A stretch of 64,000 nucleotides of DNA from Chelativorans sp. Marseille-P2723. Lineage in GTDB: Bacteria > Pseudomonadota > Alphaproteobacteria > Rhizobiales > Rhizobiaceae. The notes beneath the pieces were generated by a model. It ran no database searches and was not told where the DNA came from. It was given only the letters and a program-made list of their open reading frames with translations. The position numbers were made by a program, and so were the translations under genes. Positions 27,735 to 34,718 of the stretch are shown here, piece after piece (within the stretch, counting starts at the first letter, position 1; every line of letters begins with the position of its first letter). The stretch lies in the NCBI RefSeq assembly GCF_902809845.1, contig NZ_CADDWI010000008.1:124001-188000 (forward strand), written 5' to 3'.

Positions 27735-27768
27735 CAAATATGTCGGTACTACCCCTGTCAAATATGTC
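27731..27768. repeat. Two 14-bp direct repeats with internal dyad
   Basis: CTGACAAATATGTC (27731–27744) and CTGTCAAATATGTC (27755–27768) repeat with a 24-bp period. Each contains GACA/TGTC-like dyad symmetry. They may be protein-binding iterons, or simply code for a repeated peptide in the +1 frame of the upstream gene. The following 80 bp are AT-rich. Confidence 0.5.
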
Positions 27769-27809
27769 TGCCGTAATAACGTAAAGCTGAATTACGGAAA
27801 GGTTGTTAT

Positions 27810-27831
27810 CTCTAGATATAGGGCTCTAGAG
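27810..27831. terminator. Hairpin between the convergent wHTH and repressor genes
   Basis: CTCTAGA (27810–27816) pairs with TCTAGAG (27825–27831) around an 8-nt loop. It sits where two convergent transcripts meet. There is no long T-run, so termination is only suggested. Confidence 0.35.
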
Positions 27832-27864
27832 AGGGAGTATTATATCTACTAGAGGATTTGGGGC

Positions 27865-28509
27865 CTAAAACGATACCGGCTCAAACTTGCCAGTGACGAT
27901 GCCCTTGACCGAAATTTCGGTGTCCTCCCCCCCGCTCAGAACGATTGGTTTGTGTGCGCTGTTAGTGCTTCTTGGCACCAAAAGCGTTTTTCCTCCCGAA
28001 AACTGCACCTCTTTCAAGGTTGTTTCGACCAGTTGCATGCCGGCCATTTGCCGCTCGACATGGATGATCATGCCACTCTTTAGCGCCAGACCACTTCCCG
28101 CAAAATCGACGCAGGTGACATAGCACCCGTCTGGAAATCGCAAGTTCATCGAGTCCCCGGAGACAAGCAGCGCATACTGCTTTGCGTGGGGGAACCGCGG
28201 ATCTCGTGCAACATGAATAACTTCTCTTTCTTCTTCTGCGTCCAGGATGGAAATGTCTCTCCAGTCTCCTGCCCTTACAATTCCCATTATTGGCAGCCCT
28301 ATGACCTCTAATTGTTCTGTTTTTTTCTCGAATATGAGCATTTCAGGAGTCACTCCAAGGTGCGGCGCAATACGCTCCGCCCACTCTTTCGTGAGTTTGC
28401 GTTCACCTGCTTCGAGGCGACGGATTTGCGGCTGAGATGTTCCTACCAGCTCGGCAAGTGCCGACTGGGACAGGCCCTTTTTAATTCTAAGGTTGCGAAG
28501 AATGCTCAT
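27865..28509 (-). CDS. CI/LexA-type phage repressor
   Basis: The 214-residue protein has an N-terminal HTH (LRIKKGLSQSALAELVGTSQ, then PQIRRLEAGER) and a C-terminal S24 peptidase-like domain. The catalytic serine is in VSGDSMNLRFPDG, and the lysine is probably in LVETTLKEV. It should maintain lysogeny and be inactivated by RecA-stimulated self-cleavage. The ATG at 28509 (MSILRNLRIKKG) is set by the domain start. A −10 box lies only about 10 bases before it, so the message is nearly leaderless, like lambda cI from PRM. Confidence 0.92.
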   Translation of the reverse strand: MSILRNLRIKKGLSQSALAELVGTSQPQIRRLEAGERKLTKEWAERIAPHLGVTPEMLIFEKKTEQLEVIGLPIMGIVRAGDWRDISILDAEEEREVIHVARDPRFPHAKQYALLVSGDSMNLRFPDGCYVTCVDFAGSGLALKSGMIIHVERQMAGMQLVETTLKEVQFSGGKTLLVPRSTNSAHKPIVLSGGEDTEISVKGIVTGKFEPVSF

Positions 28510-28518
28510 TCCTAAGCC

Positions 28519-28547
28519 ATAATACCGCCCGCTAAACCGCGCAAAGT
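28519..28547 (-). promoter_or_regulatory. Repressor promoter (weak −35)
   Basis: On the minus strand TATTAT (28524–28519) is a good −10 box, with a poor −35 box ACTTTG 17 bp upstream. The start point would be about 28512, three bases from the repressor ATG. Operator 3 overlaps the weak −35, as expected for an autoregulated promoter. Confidence 0.5.
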
Positions 28548-28559
28548 CCATTGTGGTAT
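28545..28559. promoter_or_regulatory. Operator 3 (AGTCCA-TTG-TGGTAT)
   Basis: A 15-bp site with a perfect right half and a 4/6 left half against ATACCA-N3-TGGTAT. It lies in the repressor/Cro-like control region, 34 bp from operator 4. Confidence 0.5.
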
Positions 28560-28578
28560 ATTTGGTCTTGAATGATGC

Positions 28579-28593
28579 ATACCAATGTGGTAT
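28579..28593. promoter_or_regulatory. Operator 4, perfect palindrome ATACCA-ATG-TGGTAT
   Basis: A perfect 6-3-6 palindrome just before the Cro-like gene. It defines the consensus shared with the leftward control region at 27371–27421. Confidence 0.7.
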
Positions 28594-28603
28594 GGACATC
28601 GTC

Positions 28604-28828
28604 ATGAGACTGAAAGTGTACCTCGAAGAACACGGAATTAGCGGCGCGGCATTTGCCAGGATGATCGGCACCCACCAGGTGAACGTTCATCGCTACATGC
28701 ATGGCCAGCGCTTCCCGTCGCCGCAGATCATCGCGAAGATCGATAGAGCCACGAAGGGCAAGGTGACTGTTCGTGACTGGTACGAGCAGGCCCAGGAAGG
28801 TCTCTGCAAGAAGGAGAGCGCTGCATGA
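28604..28828 (+). CDS. Cro-like HTH protein
   Basis: A 74-residue XRE-type protein (MRLKVYLEEHGISGAAFARM, then IGTHQVNVHRYMHGQRFP) lying divergently from the repressor. It likely acts as the Cro-type lytic regulator and binds the same operators. An in-frame ATG at 28592 inside operator 4 would add four residues (MDIV). The ATG at 28604 has a weak GGA site and leaves the operator upstream. Confidence 0.8.
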   Translation: MRLKVYLEEHGISGAAFARMIGTHQVNVHRYMHGQRFPSPQIIAKIDRATKGKVTVRDWYEQAQEGLCKKESAA

Positions 28829-29304
28829 GCATCCACTCCTTCCCCCGCTGCTCCGGCTACCTCAAGGCCATGAATGTCCGCCTCGAAGATCCGGAAATGA
28901 CGGATTATTGGTGCGCGGTCATGGTCGCAGACGCGTTCACTGACGAGGACTTGGCGGCGGTCGGCACAATCAACTTTGAAACCATGAACGGCGATCAGCT
29001 TCTGACAGAGTTTGAGAAGCTGCTGGCGTCGAAGCGCGCCGCGATTCCGAGCCTCTCGCATGCCGACATGGAGAGCTTGAAGGCATTCTTCGGCTCTCGC
29101 GGGGTCAAGGCGTCGGCACTCAAGAGCGCGGAAGATTTCTGGCATTGCGCAAGCATCCTCTGGCCTGACGTGGTGAAGAAAAACGAGCGCGGCCCGCTTG
29201 TCGATCTCCTGAGCCGTATTCGGGACATGTCGAAGAAGCATCGGCAGATCGCCTCCCAAAACATCAGCAAAATTCCCACCAAGTGGAGGGCCCGCGCATC
29301 ATGA
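28825..29304 (+). CDS. Phage early protein, unknown function (159 aa)
   Basis: A 159-residue protein following the Cro-like gene with an ATGA overlap. It contains DYWCAVMVADAFTDEDLAAV near residue 28 and a charged helical C-terminus (LLSRIRDMSKKHRQIASQNI). No known family is recognised. As an early gene next to cro it may modulate the host or replication. Confidence 0.65.
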   Translation: MSIHSFPRCSGYLKAMNVRLEDPEMTDYWCAVMVADAFTDEDLAAVGTINFETMNGDQLLTEFEKLLASKRAAIPSLSHADMESLKAFFGSRGVKASALKSAEDFWHCASILWPDVVKKNERGPLVDLLSRIRDMSKKHRQIASQNISKIPTKWRARAS

Positions 29305-29564
29305 CCAAGATCAACGATGGTGGACCGGCGTTTCCGGCTCTGGATTTTAATCGTCAACCAGACCCCAACGCATCGGCATTATTTCCCGGGATGAGCTTGC
29401 GCGACTGGTTCGCAGGGCAGGCGTTGGCGGGCATTATTTGCAAGTCCCCGTTTGTTCGAGTTGAGAGTTTTCATGAAGCATTTCAGGCCTCTGCGATGGG
29501 CGCATACGAATACGCCGACGCCATGCTTGCCGAACGCTCCAAATCCCAGGGGCAAGAACCATGA
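29301..29564 (+). CDS. Conserved phage protein with NDGGPAFP motif
   Basis: An 87-residue protein starting MTKINDGGPAFP and containing GMSLRDWFAGQALAG, with a tail motif AYEYADAMLAER. This combination is common in phages of many Proteobacteria, without known function. The ATG overlaps the previous stop by four bases. Confidence 0.8.
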   Translation: MTKINDGGPAFPALDFNRQPDPNASALFPGMSLRDWFAGQALAGIICKSPFVRVESFHEAFQASAMGAYEYADAMLAERSKSQGQEP

Positions 29565-29884
29565 CGGCCACCATCATTCCATTCCACCCCGATCCGCACT
29601 CCTCAGGCGCTACGGCGGCTAGCGCAGCATACCAAGGGGGTCAGCGGGCAGCGCAAAAAGCGGACGAGCTATCTGGTGGGTCGCTCGCCGTTGATCGGGG
29701 CCGCGTAGATGCGGACACTTCACGGACGTTCAATGACCCCCATGCCGCCACGAATTCTCATTGCCGCGACTACTCCTCCCGCGCGGCAAGCGCCGGGGAG
29801 GGCATGCCTCCTCCCGCGCCTTCCCCGGCCACCCCTTATTCGCCCTGGTCTGTCTCGAAAGCACAATGGTGGCAGACCAGATGA
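29561..29884 (+). CDS. Hypothetical phage protein, low complexity
   Basis: A 107-residue frame (MTATIIPFHPDPHSSGATAA at the N-terminus; proline-rich end) coupled to the previous gene by ATGA. It is rich in alanine, serine and proline and shows no domain. It may be real because of the coupling. It is followed by a structured stretch. Confidence 0.4.
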   Translation: MTATIIPFHPDPHSSGATAASAAYQGGQRAAQKADELSGGSLAVDRGRVDADTSRTFNDPHAATNSHCRDYSSRAASAGEGMPPPAPSPATPYSPWSVSKAQWWQTR

Positions 29885-30132
29885 ACGCGTCTGTTGTCAT
29901 TATCGGCCTCCCGGGCGGCGGGCCTAGCGGAGGGAAGCCGGTGCGGCGGGACATTGTGCCCGGCTTCCCTCCCTTCCGCGCCCGAGGACAGCGCGTCTGT
30001 GATCTCTTCGGAGCCATTATTCAGGCGCTCCGAAGCCTTCCTTTTCAGCCTTGCGTCCATGACTGCAATCAAGCGGCGCGCGGCCTCACCCAACGTCTCC
30101 ACCTCCCTGCTTCTGTCGCCTCTCGTGTTCAT
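29836..30132 (-). CDS. Doubtful antisense hypothetical protein (98 aa)
   Basis: A 98-residue minus-strand frame with a helical start (EVETLGEAARRLIAVMDARL) and an end with CHHC. The residue pattern looks protein-like, including a DNDNR stretch seen in small alphaproteobacterial proteins. However, it has no clear ribosome site and is crossed by three strong hairpins, so the region may instead be non-coding. Confidence 0.3.
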   Translation of the reverse strand: MNTRGDRSREVETLGEAARRLIAVMDARLKRKASERLNNGSEEITDALSSGAEGREAGHNVPPHRLPSARPAAREADNDNRRVHLVCHHCAFETDQGE

Positions 30133-30142
30133 GGAGAGAGGC
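29929..30142 (+). ncRNA. Structured region with three perfect hairpins
   Basis: Three inverted repeats occur in 214 bp. The first pairs 13 bp perfectly (29929–29941 with 29960–29972). The second pairs 9 bp (CTTCGGAGC at 30006–30014 with GCTCCGAAG at 30027–30035). The third pairs 7 bp (GCCTCTC at 30118–30124 with GAGAGGC at 30136–30142). No T-run follows any of them. The rightward early transcript would carry them, so an antitermination or processing RNA is possible. Confidence 0.45.
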
Positions 30143-30160
30143 TAACCGAAGGGGGATGCA

Positions 30161-30547
30161 ATGTCCGACAAAGGTTTTGAAGGATCTGACAAAATGGGTG
30201 TTGAGTATGTCAGTGAAGTAAAGGGTATGGCGGACTTCATTGTCCGTCAGGCTCATCGTGGCCCCGGTGACACGGTGGACGCAGCCATGCACCGGGCAGA
30301 GCGGATGTTTGGCGCCCCTGCAGCATGGCTGCACAGGCTCCGGTATCGCGAAGTGAAAGACCTCCCAACATCGGCGTTCTTCGCGATTGTTCAAGCTTAC
30401 AGGGCGGCGTGTGAGGCAAGCGAAAAAGCCTACGCGGTGGAAAGGGATTTGGCCGATGCGCGCAACTCGAAGGTTCTTTGGCTGGCTGATCTTGTGGCTG
30501 GACCGCAAGTGGGGCAGCCGGAAAGGCAGAGTCGTGAAGGAGGGTAG
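30161..30547 (+). CDS. Phage hypothetical protein (128 aa)
   Basis: A 128-residue mostly helical protein (FIVRQAHRGPGDTVDAAMHR, then AWLHRLRYREVKDLPTSAFF). A GGGGGA site lies near the ATG. Similar proteins occur in phages of this host group in the early region, but no function is known to me. Confidence 0.65.
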   Translation: MSDKGFEGSDKMGVEYVSEVKGMADFIVRQAHRGPGDTVDAAMHRAERMFGAPAAWLHRLRYREVKDLPTSAFFAIVQAYRAACEASEKAYAVERDLADARNSKVLWLADLVAGPQVGQPERQSREGG

Positions 30548-30635
30548 GCGCCATTTCCTCCGCGTCACTCTGGCGGTGCTTGTTTTCTACGCTGCCATCG
30601 CTGCCGTGCTCGTCTGGACGATGGGGGTGCTGTGA
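30456..30635 (+). CDS. Small membrane protein overlapping the previous gene
   Basis: A 59-residue frame with a very basic N-terminus (MRATRRFFGWLILWLDRKWG) and one strong transmembrane helix (VLVFYAAIAAVLVW). It overlaps the upstream gene by 92 bp in another frame. Its TGA overlaps the helicase ATG, which supports translation through it. Confidence 0.45.
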   Translation: MRATRRFFGWLILWLDRKWGSRKGRVVKEGRRHFLRVTLAVLVFYAAIAAVLVWTMGVL

Positions 30636-32026
30636 TGGACGCCTATGCATCCTTTCTAGAGCGCAAGCGCATGGTCGATCCTATGACAGGGCTCGATAAC
30701 GTTCCCGATCTGCCTAATTTCCTTTTTCCGCACCAGCGCGACATTGTTGCTTGGGCATTGCGCAGGGGCAGGGCGGCAATCTTTGCTGGCACTGGCCTTG
30801 GCAAGACGGCAATGGAGCTCGTTTGGGGGGATGAGGTTGCGAAGCATACCGGCAAGCCCGTCCTGATCTTTGCCCCACTAGCAGTCTCACAGCAGCATAT
30901 CCGAGAGGCTGACAAATTTGGACTTTCGGCTCGCATCGTCAAGGATCAGGGCGAATGCGCCGATGGTGTGAATGTCACCAACTATCAGAAGATAGAGCAT
31001 TTCGACCTGACTGCTTTCGGCGGCATCGTGCTGGATGAAAGCAGCATTCTCAAAAGCACGAACGGCCATTACCGGACGCGGCTGATCGAGGAATGCCGCA
31101 ATGTCCCGTTCCGGCTCGCAGCTACCGCCACACCCGCGCCGAACGACTTCATGGAGCTTGGCAACCATGCCGAGTTCCTGGGCGTCATGTCCTACACCGA
31201 CATGCTTGCAACTTTCTTCGTCCATGACGGCGGAGAAACGCAGAAATGGCGACTGAAGGGACATGCGGAAAACGAGTTCTGGAAGTGGATGGCGTCATGG
31301 TCTGTCATGCTTCGCCAACCTTCCGATCTTGGCTACCCGAATGATGGATATGACCTGCCGCCTCTCAAGCAGACGCAGCATCATGTTGCTGCGGATTATG
31401 CGCCGTCGCTGGATACCGGGCTACTATTCCCGGTCGAGGCGCATACGCTACAGGAGCGCATCGCCGCGCGGCGGGACACGGTTGAAGAGCGTGTCGCGCT
31501 TGCCGCATCCATTACGCCAGAAGATCGCCCATTCGTCTGGTGGTGCAATCTCAATGCCGAGGCGGATGCGCTTACAAAGGCCGTCCCAGGGTCCGTCAAT
31601 CTTCATGGTGGTCTAAAGGACATCGAGAAAGAGCGCATCCTTGTCGATTTCTCGGAAGGTCGCATCCGCGTTCTTGTCACCAAGCCATCGCTCGCCGGTT
31701 TCGGGATGAACTGGCAGCATTGTGCTGACACCGGCTTTGTTGGCCTGAATGACAGCTTCGAGCAGGTGTTTCAGGCCATTCGACGCTTCTGGCGGTTTGG
31801 ACAAACCAAGCCCGTCAATGTCCATTTCATCGCGGCGGAGACGGAGGGCGCTGTGGTCGCCAACCTCCGGCGCAAGGAGGCCGATGCCGAGCGCATGGCA
31901 GCGGCCATGGTCAAGCATATGGCTGATCTTTCGTCGGTCGAGGTCAGGGGAATGGCCCGCACGGTAGCCGACTACAACCCGAAACAGCCTGTCATCATTC
32001 CAGAGTTTTTGCGGAGGGCTGCATGA
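30635..32026 (+). CDS. SNF2-like superfamily 2 DNA helicase
   Basis: The 463-residue ATPase has Walker A GTGLGKT near residue 53, a DESS form of the DEAD box (GIVLDESSIL), motif III ATATPAPND, and C-terminal helicase motifs SLAGFGMNWQ and QAIRRFWRFGQ. The last two are typical of SNF2-type phage helicases. It likely remodels or translocates on DNA during replication or protection of phage DNA. It is coupled to the methyltransferase gene by ATGA. The ATG at 30635 overlaps the preceding stop. Confidence 0.92.
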   Translation: MDAYASFLERKRMVDPMTGLDNVPDLPNFLFPHQRDIVAWALRRGRAAIFAGTGLGKTAMELVWGDEVAKHTGKPVLIFAPLAVSQQHIREADKFGLSARIVKDQGECADGVNVTNYQKIEHFDLTAFGGIVLDESSILKSTNGHYRTRLIEECRNVPFRLAATATPAPNDFMELGNHAEFLGVMSYTDMLATFFVHDGGETQKWRLKGHAENEFWKWMASWSVMLRQPSDLGYPNDGYDLPPLKQTQHHVAADYAPSLDTGLLFPVEAHTLQERIAARRDTVEERVALAASITPEDRPFVWWCNLNAEADALTKAVPGSVNLHGGLKDIEKERILVDFSEGRIRVLVTKPSLAGFGMNWQHCADTGFVGLNDSFEQVFQAIRRFWRFGQTKPVNVHFIAAETEGAVVANLRRKEADAERMAAAMVKHMADLSSVEVRGMARTVADYNPKQPVIIPEFLRRAA

Positions 32027-32991
32027 ACCAGCATGAAAGCATCATGGCGGTCGATCAGGTCGTGACGCCAGATTATGCGATCTATCAAGGCGATTGCTGT
32101 GAGCTTATTCGCGCTATTCCCGGCGACAGCATTCACTTCGGCATTCATAGCCCGCCTTTCGAGGGGCTTTACAAATTCAGCAACTTCGACCGCGACATTT
32201 CGAACAATGAGGGTGACAGCTTTTGGCAGCATTATGCCTTCCTCATTCAAGAGCTTCTTCGCGTCACCATGCCGGGGCGGCTCCATGCGGTTCACGTGAT
32301 GCAGCTTCCCGCGTCAAAAATCCGACATGGCTTCATCGGCATGCGGGATTTCCGGGGCGAGGTCATTCGCGCTTATGAGGATGCAGGCTGGATATTCCAT
32401 AGCGAAGTCTGCATCTGGAAAGATCCAGTCGTCGCGCAGCAGCGCACCAAATCCATCCGCCTACTGCACAAGCAGATCGTCAAAGACAGCACTATCAGCG
32501 GTCAGGGACTTGCCGATTACATCGTCACATTCCGTAAGCCGGGAGAAAACCCCGAGCCTGTTGCGGGCTGTTTCAGTCGTTATGTCGGATCAGGGCCGGA
32601 ACCGGATCGCTCGAAATACACCACGCCGACCGATGGTCGGAATTGGTATTCAATTGAGGTTTGGCAGCGGTATGCCTCGCCTGTCTGGATGGACATCAAC
32701 CAGACGAGAACGCTCCAATATCGCAATGCTCGGGACGAGAAGGACGAAGTTCATATCTCGCCTCTGCAACTCGACGTAATTGAGCGCTGCATCGACCTTT
32801 GGAGCAATCCCGGTGAAACCGTACTAACGCCATTCCTTGGTATTGGCAGCGAGGTTTATGGCGCGGTTGCCGCTGGTCGTAAGGGCATCGGCTTTGAGCT
32901 TAAGCCATCTTATTTCGTGCAGGCCGTCAAGAATATCGCAGAGCTTCACCGGGCGCGGACGGAGGATCTATTCGCGGAGGCAGTTGCATGA
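32023..32991 (+). CDS. DNA N4/N6 methyltransferase
   Basis: The 322-residue beta-class methyltransferase has catalytic motif IV as SPPF (IHSPPFEGLYKFS near residue 43) and the AdoMet motif I as PFLGIGSEVYGAV near residue 270. SPPF allows either m4C or m6A; the base cannot be decided. It overlaps the helicase and the VRR-NUC gene by four bases each. There is no linked classic restriction endonuclease, so protection from host restriction is the simplest role. Confidence 0.92.
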   Translation: MNQHESIMAVDQVVTPDYAIYQGDCCELIRAIPGDSIHFGIHSPPFEGLYKFSNFDRDISNNEGDSFWQHYAFLIQELLRVTMPGRLHAVHVMQLPASKIRHGFIGMRDFRGEVIRAYEDAGWIFHSEVCIWKDPVVAQQRTKSIRLLHKQIVKDSTISGQGLADYIVTFRKPGENPEPVAGCFSRYVGSGPEPDRSKYTTPTDGRNWYSIEVWQRYASPVWMDINQTRTLQYRNARDEKDEVHISPLQLDVIERCIDLWSNPGETVLTPFLGIGSEVYGAVAAGRKGIGFELKPSYFVQAVKNIAELHRARTEDLFAEAVA

Positions 32992-33353
32992 CCATTGCTC
33001 CCAAGCCCTCTGAATTCCAGATCCATGCAGCCATCGTGGAGTACCTGCGCAGGGCGCTTCCTGATGGATATCGGGTGGAATGCAACCTTAATAACCCGCG
33101 CAGCAAGGCGGATGGTGCTCGTCTTAAGGCGATGGGCCTTACCGCTGGCCGTCCTGACATAGAGATCATCGGTCCCGGGGGCTCTGTCGCTGTTATCGAG
33201 ATCAAGGCTCCGAAGGGGCGTCTTTCACCTACCCAGAAAGCCTATCAGGAATGGTGCGATGACTGGCATGTGCCTCACTGTGTCGCCCGCTCCATAGGCG
33301 ATGTCCAAGCCTTCCTCATTGATCTGAATGTGCCGGTGAGGTGTACGGCATGA
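32988..33353 (+). CDS. VRR-NUC domain nuclease
   Basis: The 121-residue protein is a stand-alone VRR-NUC nuclease: SEFQIHAAIVEYLRRALP, GLTAGRPDIEIIGPGG, then the catalytic ExK in VAVIEIKAPKGRLSPTQ, and HCVARSIGDVQAFL. Stand-alone VRR-NUC proteins from phages can act on branched DNA such as Holliday junctions. It sits between two DNA methyltransferases and is coupled to both. Confidence 0.92.
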   Translation: MTIAPKPSEFQIHAAIVEYLRRALPDGYRVECNLNNPRSKADGARLKAMGLTAGRPDIEIIGPGGSVAVIEIKAPKGRLSPTQKAYQEWCDDWHVPHCVARSIGDVQAFLIDLNVPVRCTA

Positions 33354-34219
33354 GAAAGCTGCGCGTCCTCGATTTGTTCAGCGGTATCGGTGGCTTCTCG
33401 CTTGGCCTTGAGCGCACTGGTGGCTTCGAGACAGTAGCCTTCTGCGAGATCGATCCGTTCTGCCGCCGTGTGCTGGCGAAGCATTGGCCGGAGGTTCCCT
33501 GTTACCATGACGTTCGAGAGCTCACAGCCGACACTCTTCGCAGAGACGGAATTGCCGCCGATATCATCACTGGCGGGTTCCCGTGCCAAGATATCAGCAC
33601 CGCCGGGAAGCAGGCCGGCTTGGGCGAGGGCACTAGGTCAGGGCTCTGGTCAGAAATCGTCCGACTTGCTTGCGAAATTCGACCGAAATTCCTCATCGTG
33701 GAGAACGTTGCAAACCTGCTTAGTGGCCCATCTCACAAGCCAGGCGGGTGGTTTGGCCGAGTTCTCGGAGACTTGGCCGAATGCGGGTACGATGCGGAAT
33801 GGGAGAATATACCAGCGGCTGCCTTGGGCGCTCCGCACGTTAGAGAGCGCGTCTGGATTATTGCCTACCCCTCGGAAGAACGACAGTCAAAAGAGAGGCA
33901 ACTTCGATATACATCAGTTGCGGAATGGCTTTCCTGCTGCGGTGAAGCGGTTATTTCTTCCCACGCTGGGCAAGAACGAGCCGAAGGGCGCAAGCCGCAA
34001 CAGGTATCGGGGTTCTCCGCATTTTCGTGGTGCCAAAATGTCCGAAGGGCTGAGGATCTGCGAGGACGATCCGATATACCTCCACCCCTCTTTCGCGGAA
34101 GCCGTGATGGGATTCCCAATTGGGTGGACCGAATTGGGTCCTGCGGAAACGCAGTAATCCCACAAATTCCAGAGCTGATCGGCTACGCCATACTCGAAAG
34201 CATGGCGCGGCCGGCATGA
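33350..34219 (+). CDS. dcm: DNA (cytosine-5) methyltransferase
   Basis: The 289-residue enzyme has motif I DLFSGIGGFSLG, catalytic motif IV GGFPCQDIS, motif VI ENVANLL, motif VIII APHVRERVWII and motif X GNAVIPQIPE. The ATG at 33350 overlaps the VRR-NUC stop (ATGA). The target-recognition stretch between motifs VIII and X (about 33870–34110) is weakly conserved in this frame. The +1 frame there encodes another recognisable sequence (see 33507–34157). Confidence 0.93.
   Translation: MRKLRVLDLFSGIGGFSLGLERTGGFETVAFCEIDPFCRRVLAKHWPEVPCYHDVRELTADTLRRDGIAADIITGGFPCQDISTAGKQAGLGEGTRSGLWSEIVRLACEIRPKFLIVENVANLLSGPSHKPGGWFGRVLGDLAECGYDAEWENIPAAALGAPHVRERVWIIAYPSEERQSKERQLRYTSVAEWLSCCGEAVISSHAGQERAEGRKPQQVSGFSAFSWCQNVRRAEDLRGRSDIPPPLFRGSRDGIPNWVDRIGSCGNAVIPQIPELIGYAILESMARPA
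33507..34157 (+). CDS. Overlapping +1-frame protein inside the C5 methyltransferase gene
   Basis: A 216-codon open frame lies wholly inside the C5 methyltransferase gene in the +1 frame. It reads like a protein family found in many phages: SSSWRTLQTCLV, then FSETWPNAGTMRNGRIYQR, then SGLLPTPRKND, and ending FAEAVMGFPIGWTEL. The last lies over the frame-0 GIPNWVDRIGSCGNA. The start is unclear; an ATG at 33507 or a GTG at 33468 could be used, neither with a good SD. If translated, this is a true dual-coding region. If not, it is a remarkable conserved shadow. Confidence 0.5.
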   Translation: MTFESSQPTLFAETELPPISSLAGSRAKISAPPGSRPAWARALGQGSGQKSSDLLAKFDRNSSSWRTLQTCLVAHLTSQAGGLAEFSETWPNAGTMRNGRIYQRLPWALRTLESASGLLPTPRKNDSQKRGNFDIHQLRNGFPAAVKRLFLPTLGKNEPKGASRNRYRGSPHFRGAKMSEGLRICEDDPIYLHPSFAEAVMGFPIGWTELGPAETQ

Positions 34220-34407
34220 CCTTCACTCATTCCGAAATGGCTCTTGAGCTGCAGAAGCTCGTCTGGAGCAAGACCACTTGGCTTTCTGATCACGGCTCCA
34301 AGCGCCCCTATCATGAAGTTGAAACCCGCAAGCGTGAATTGGCTGTGCTTGAGCAGGCTGCCGCCATGTTTGAGCGCGCTGCTAAGAAACAGGAGGAAGC
34401 GGCATGA
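34216..34407 (+). CDS. Small phage protein (63 aa)
   Basis: A 63-residue helical protein (MTFTHSEMALELQKLVWSKT, then a lysine/glutamate-rich end). It overlaps the methyltransferase stop and the next start by four bases each. Function unknown. Confidence 0.65.
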   Translation: MTFTHSEMALELQKLVWSKTTWLSDHGSKRPYHEVETRKRELAVLEQAAAMFERAAKKQEEAA

Positions 34408-34718
34408 AATACGCCTCACAAATCAAGGGCCTCGTCCTTGATGCAATCAGAAGCCTCTACCCTTTTCTGGTGTGCGCAGTCTCAGCCCAAATGATCTCAA
34501 TTACATGGAGCGAGGTGGGAAGCACGTCGGCGCGGTTGGCATTCACCGTTGTCGGCATGCTCGGCTTCGTGTGGGCCCTCGATCTAGCAGAGACCAAAGG
34601 GTACTCCCGCGGCACCGCCAAATACGCATCGCTGTTCCTCGATTTCATTACGTCAGCGAATGACAAGGAAATCATCATTACGCACCGCACAGAAGACCGG
34701 CAGGGGGCGTCAGAATGA
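34404..34718 (+). CDS. Phage membrane protein (104 aa)
   Basis: A 104-residue protein with two hydrophobic helices (PFLVCAVSAQMISITW and AFTVVGMLGFVWALDLA), then a soluble tail with a run of isoleucines. It is probably an inner membrane protein made early. Role unknown. Confidence 0.6.
   Translation: MKYASQIKGLVLDAIRSLYPFLVCAVSAQMISITWSEVGSTSARLAFTVVGMLGFVWALDLAETKGYSRGTAKYASLFLDFITSANDKEIIITHRTEDRQGASE

Noticed and set aside
27559-27852. Independent gene in the frame after the wHTH gene
   Set aside because: Its first half is only the +1 shadow of the wHTH gene; it is treated as a possible frameshift tail instead.
29761-30180. A 139-codon plus-strand frame over the hairpin region
   Set aside because: Its composition is shadow-like and it overlaps the start of the 30161 gene in another frame.
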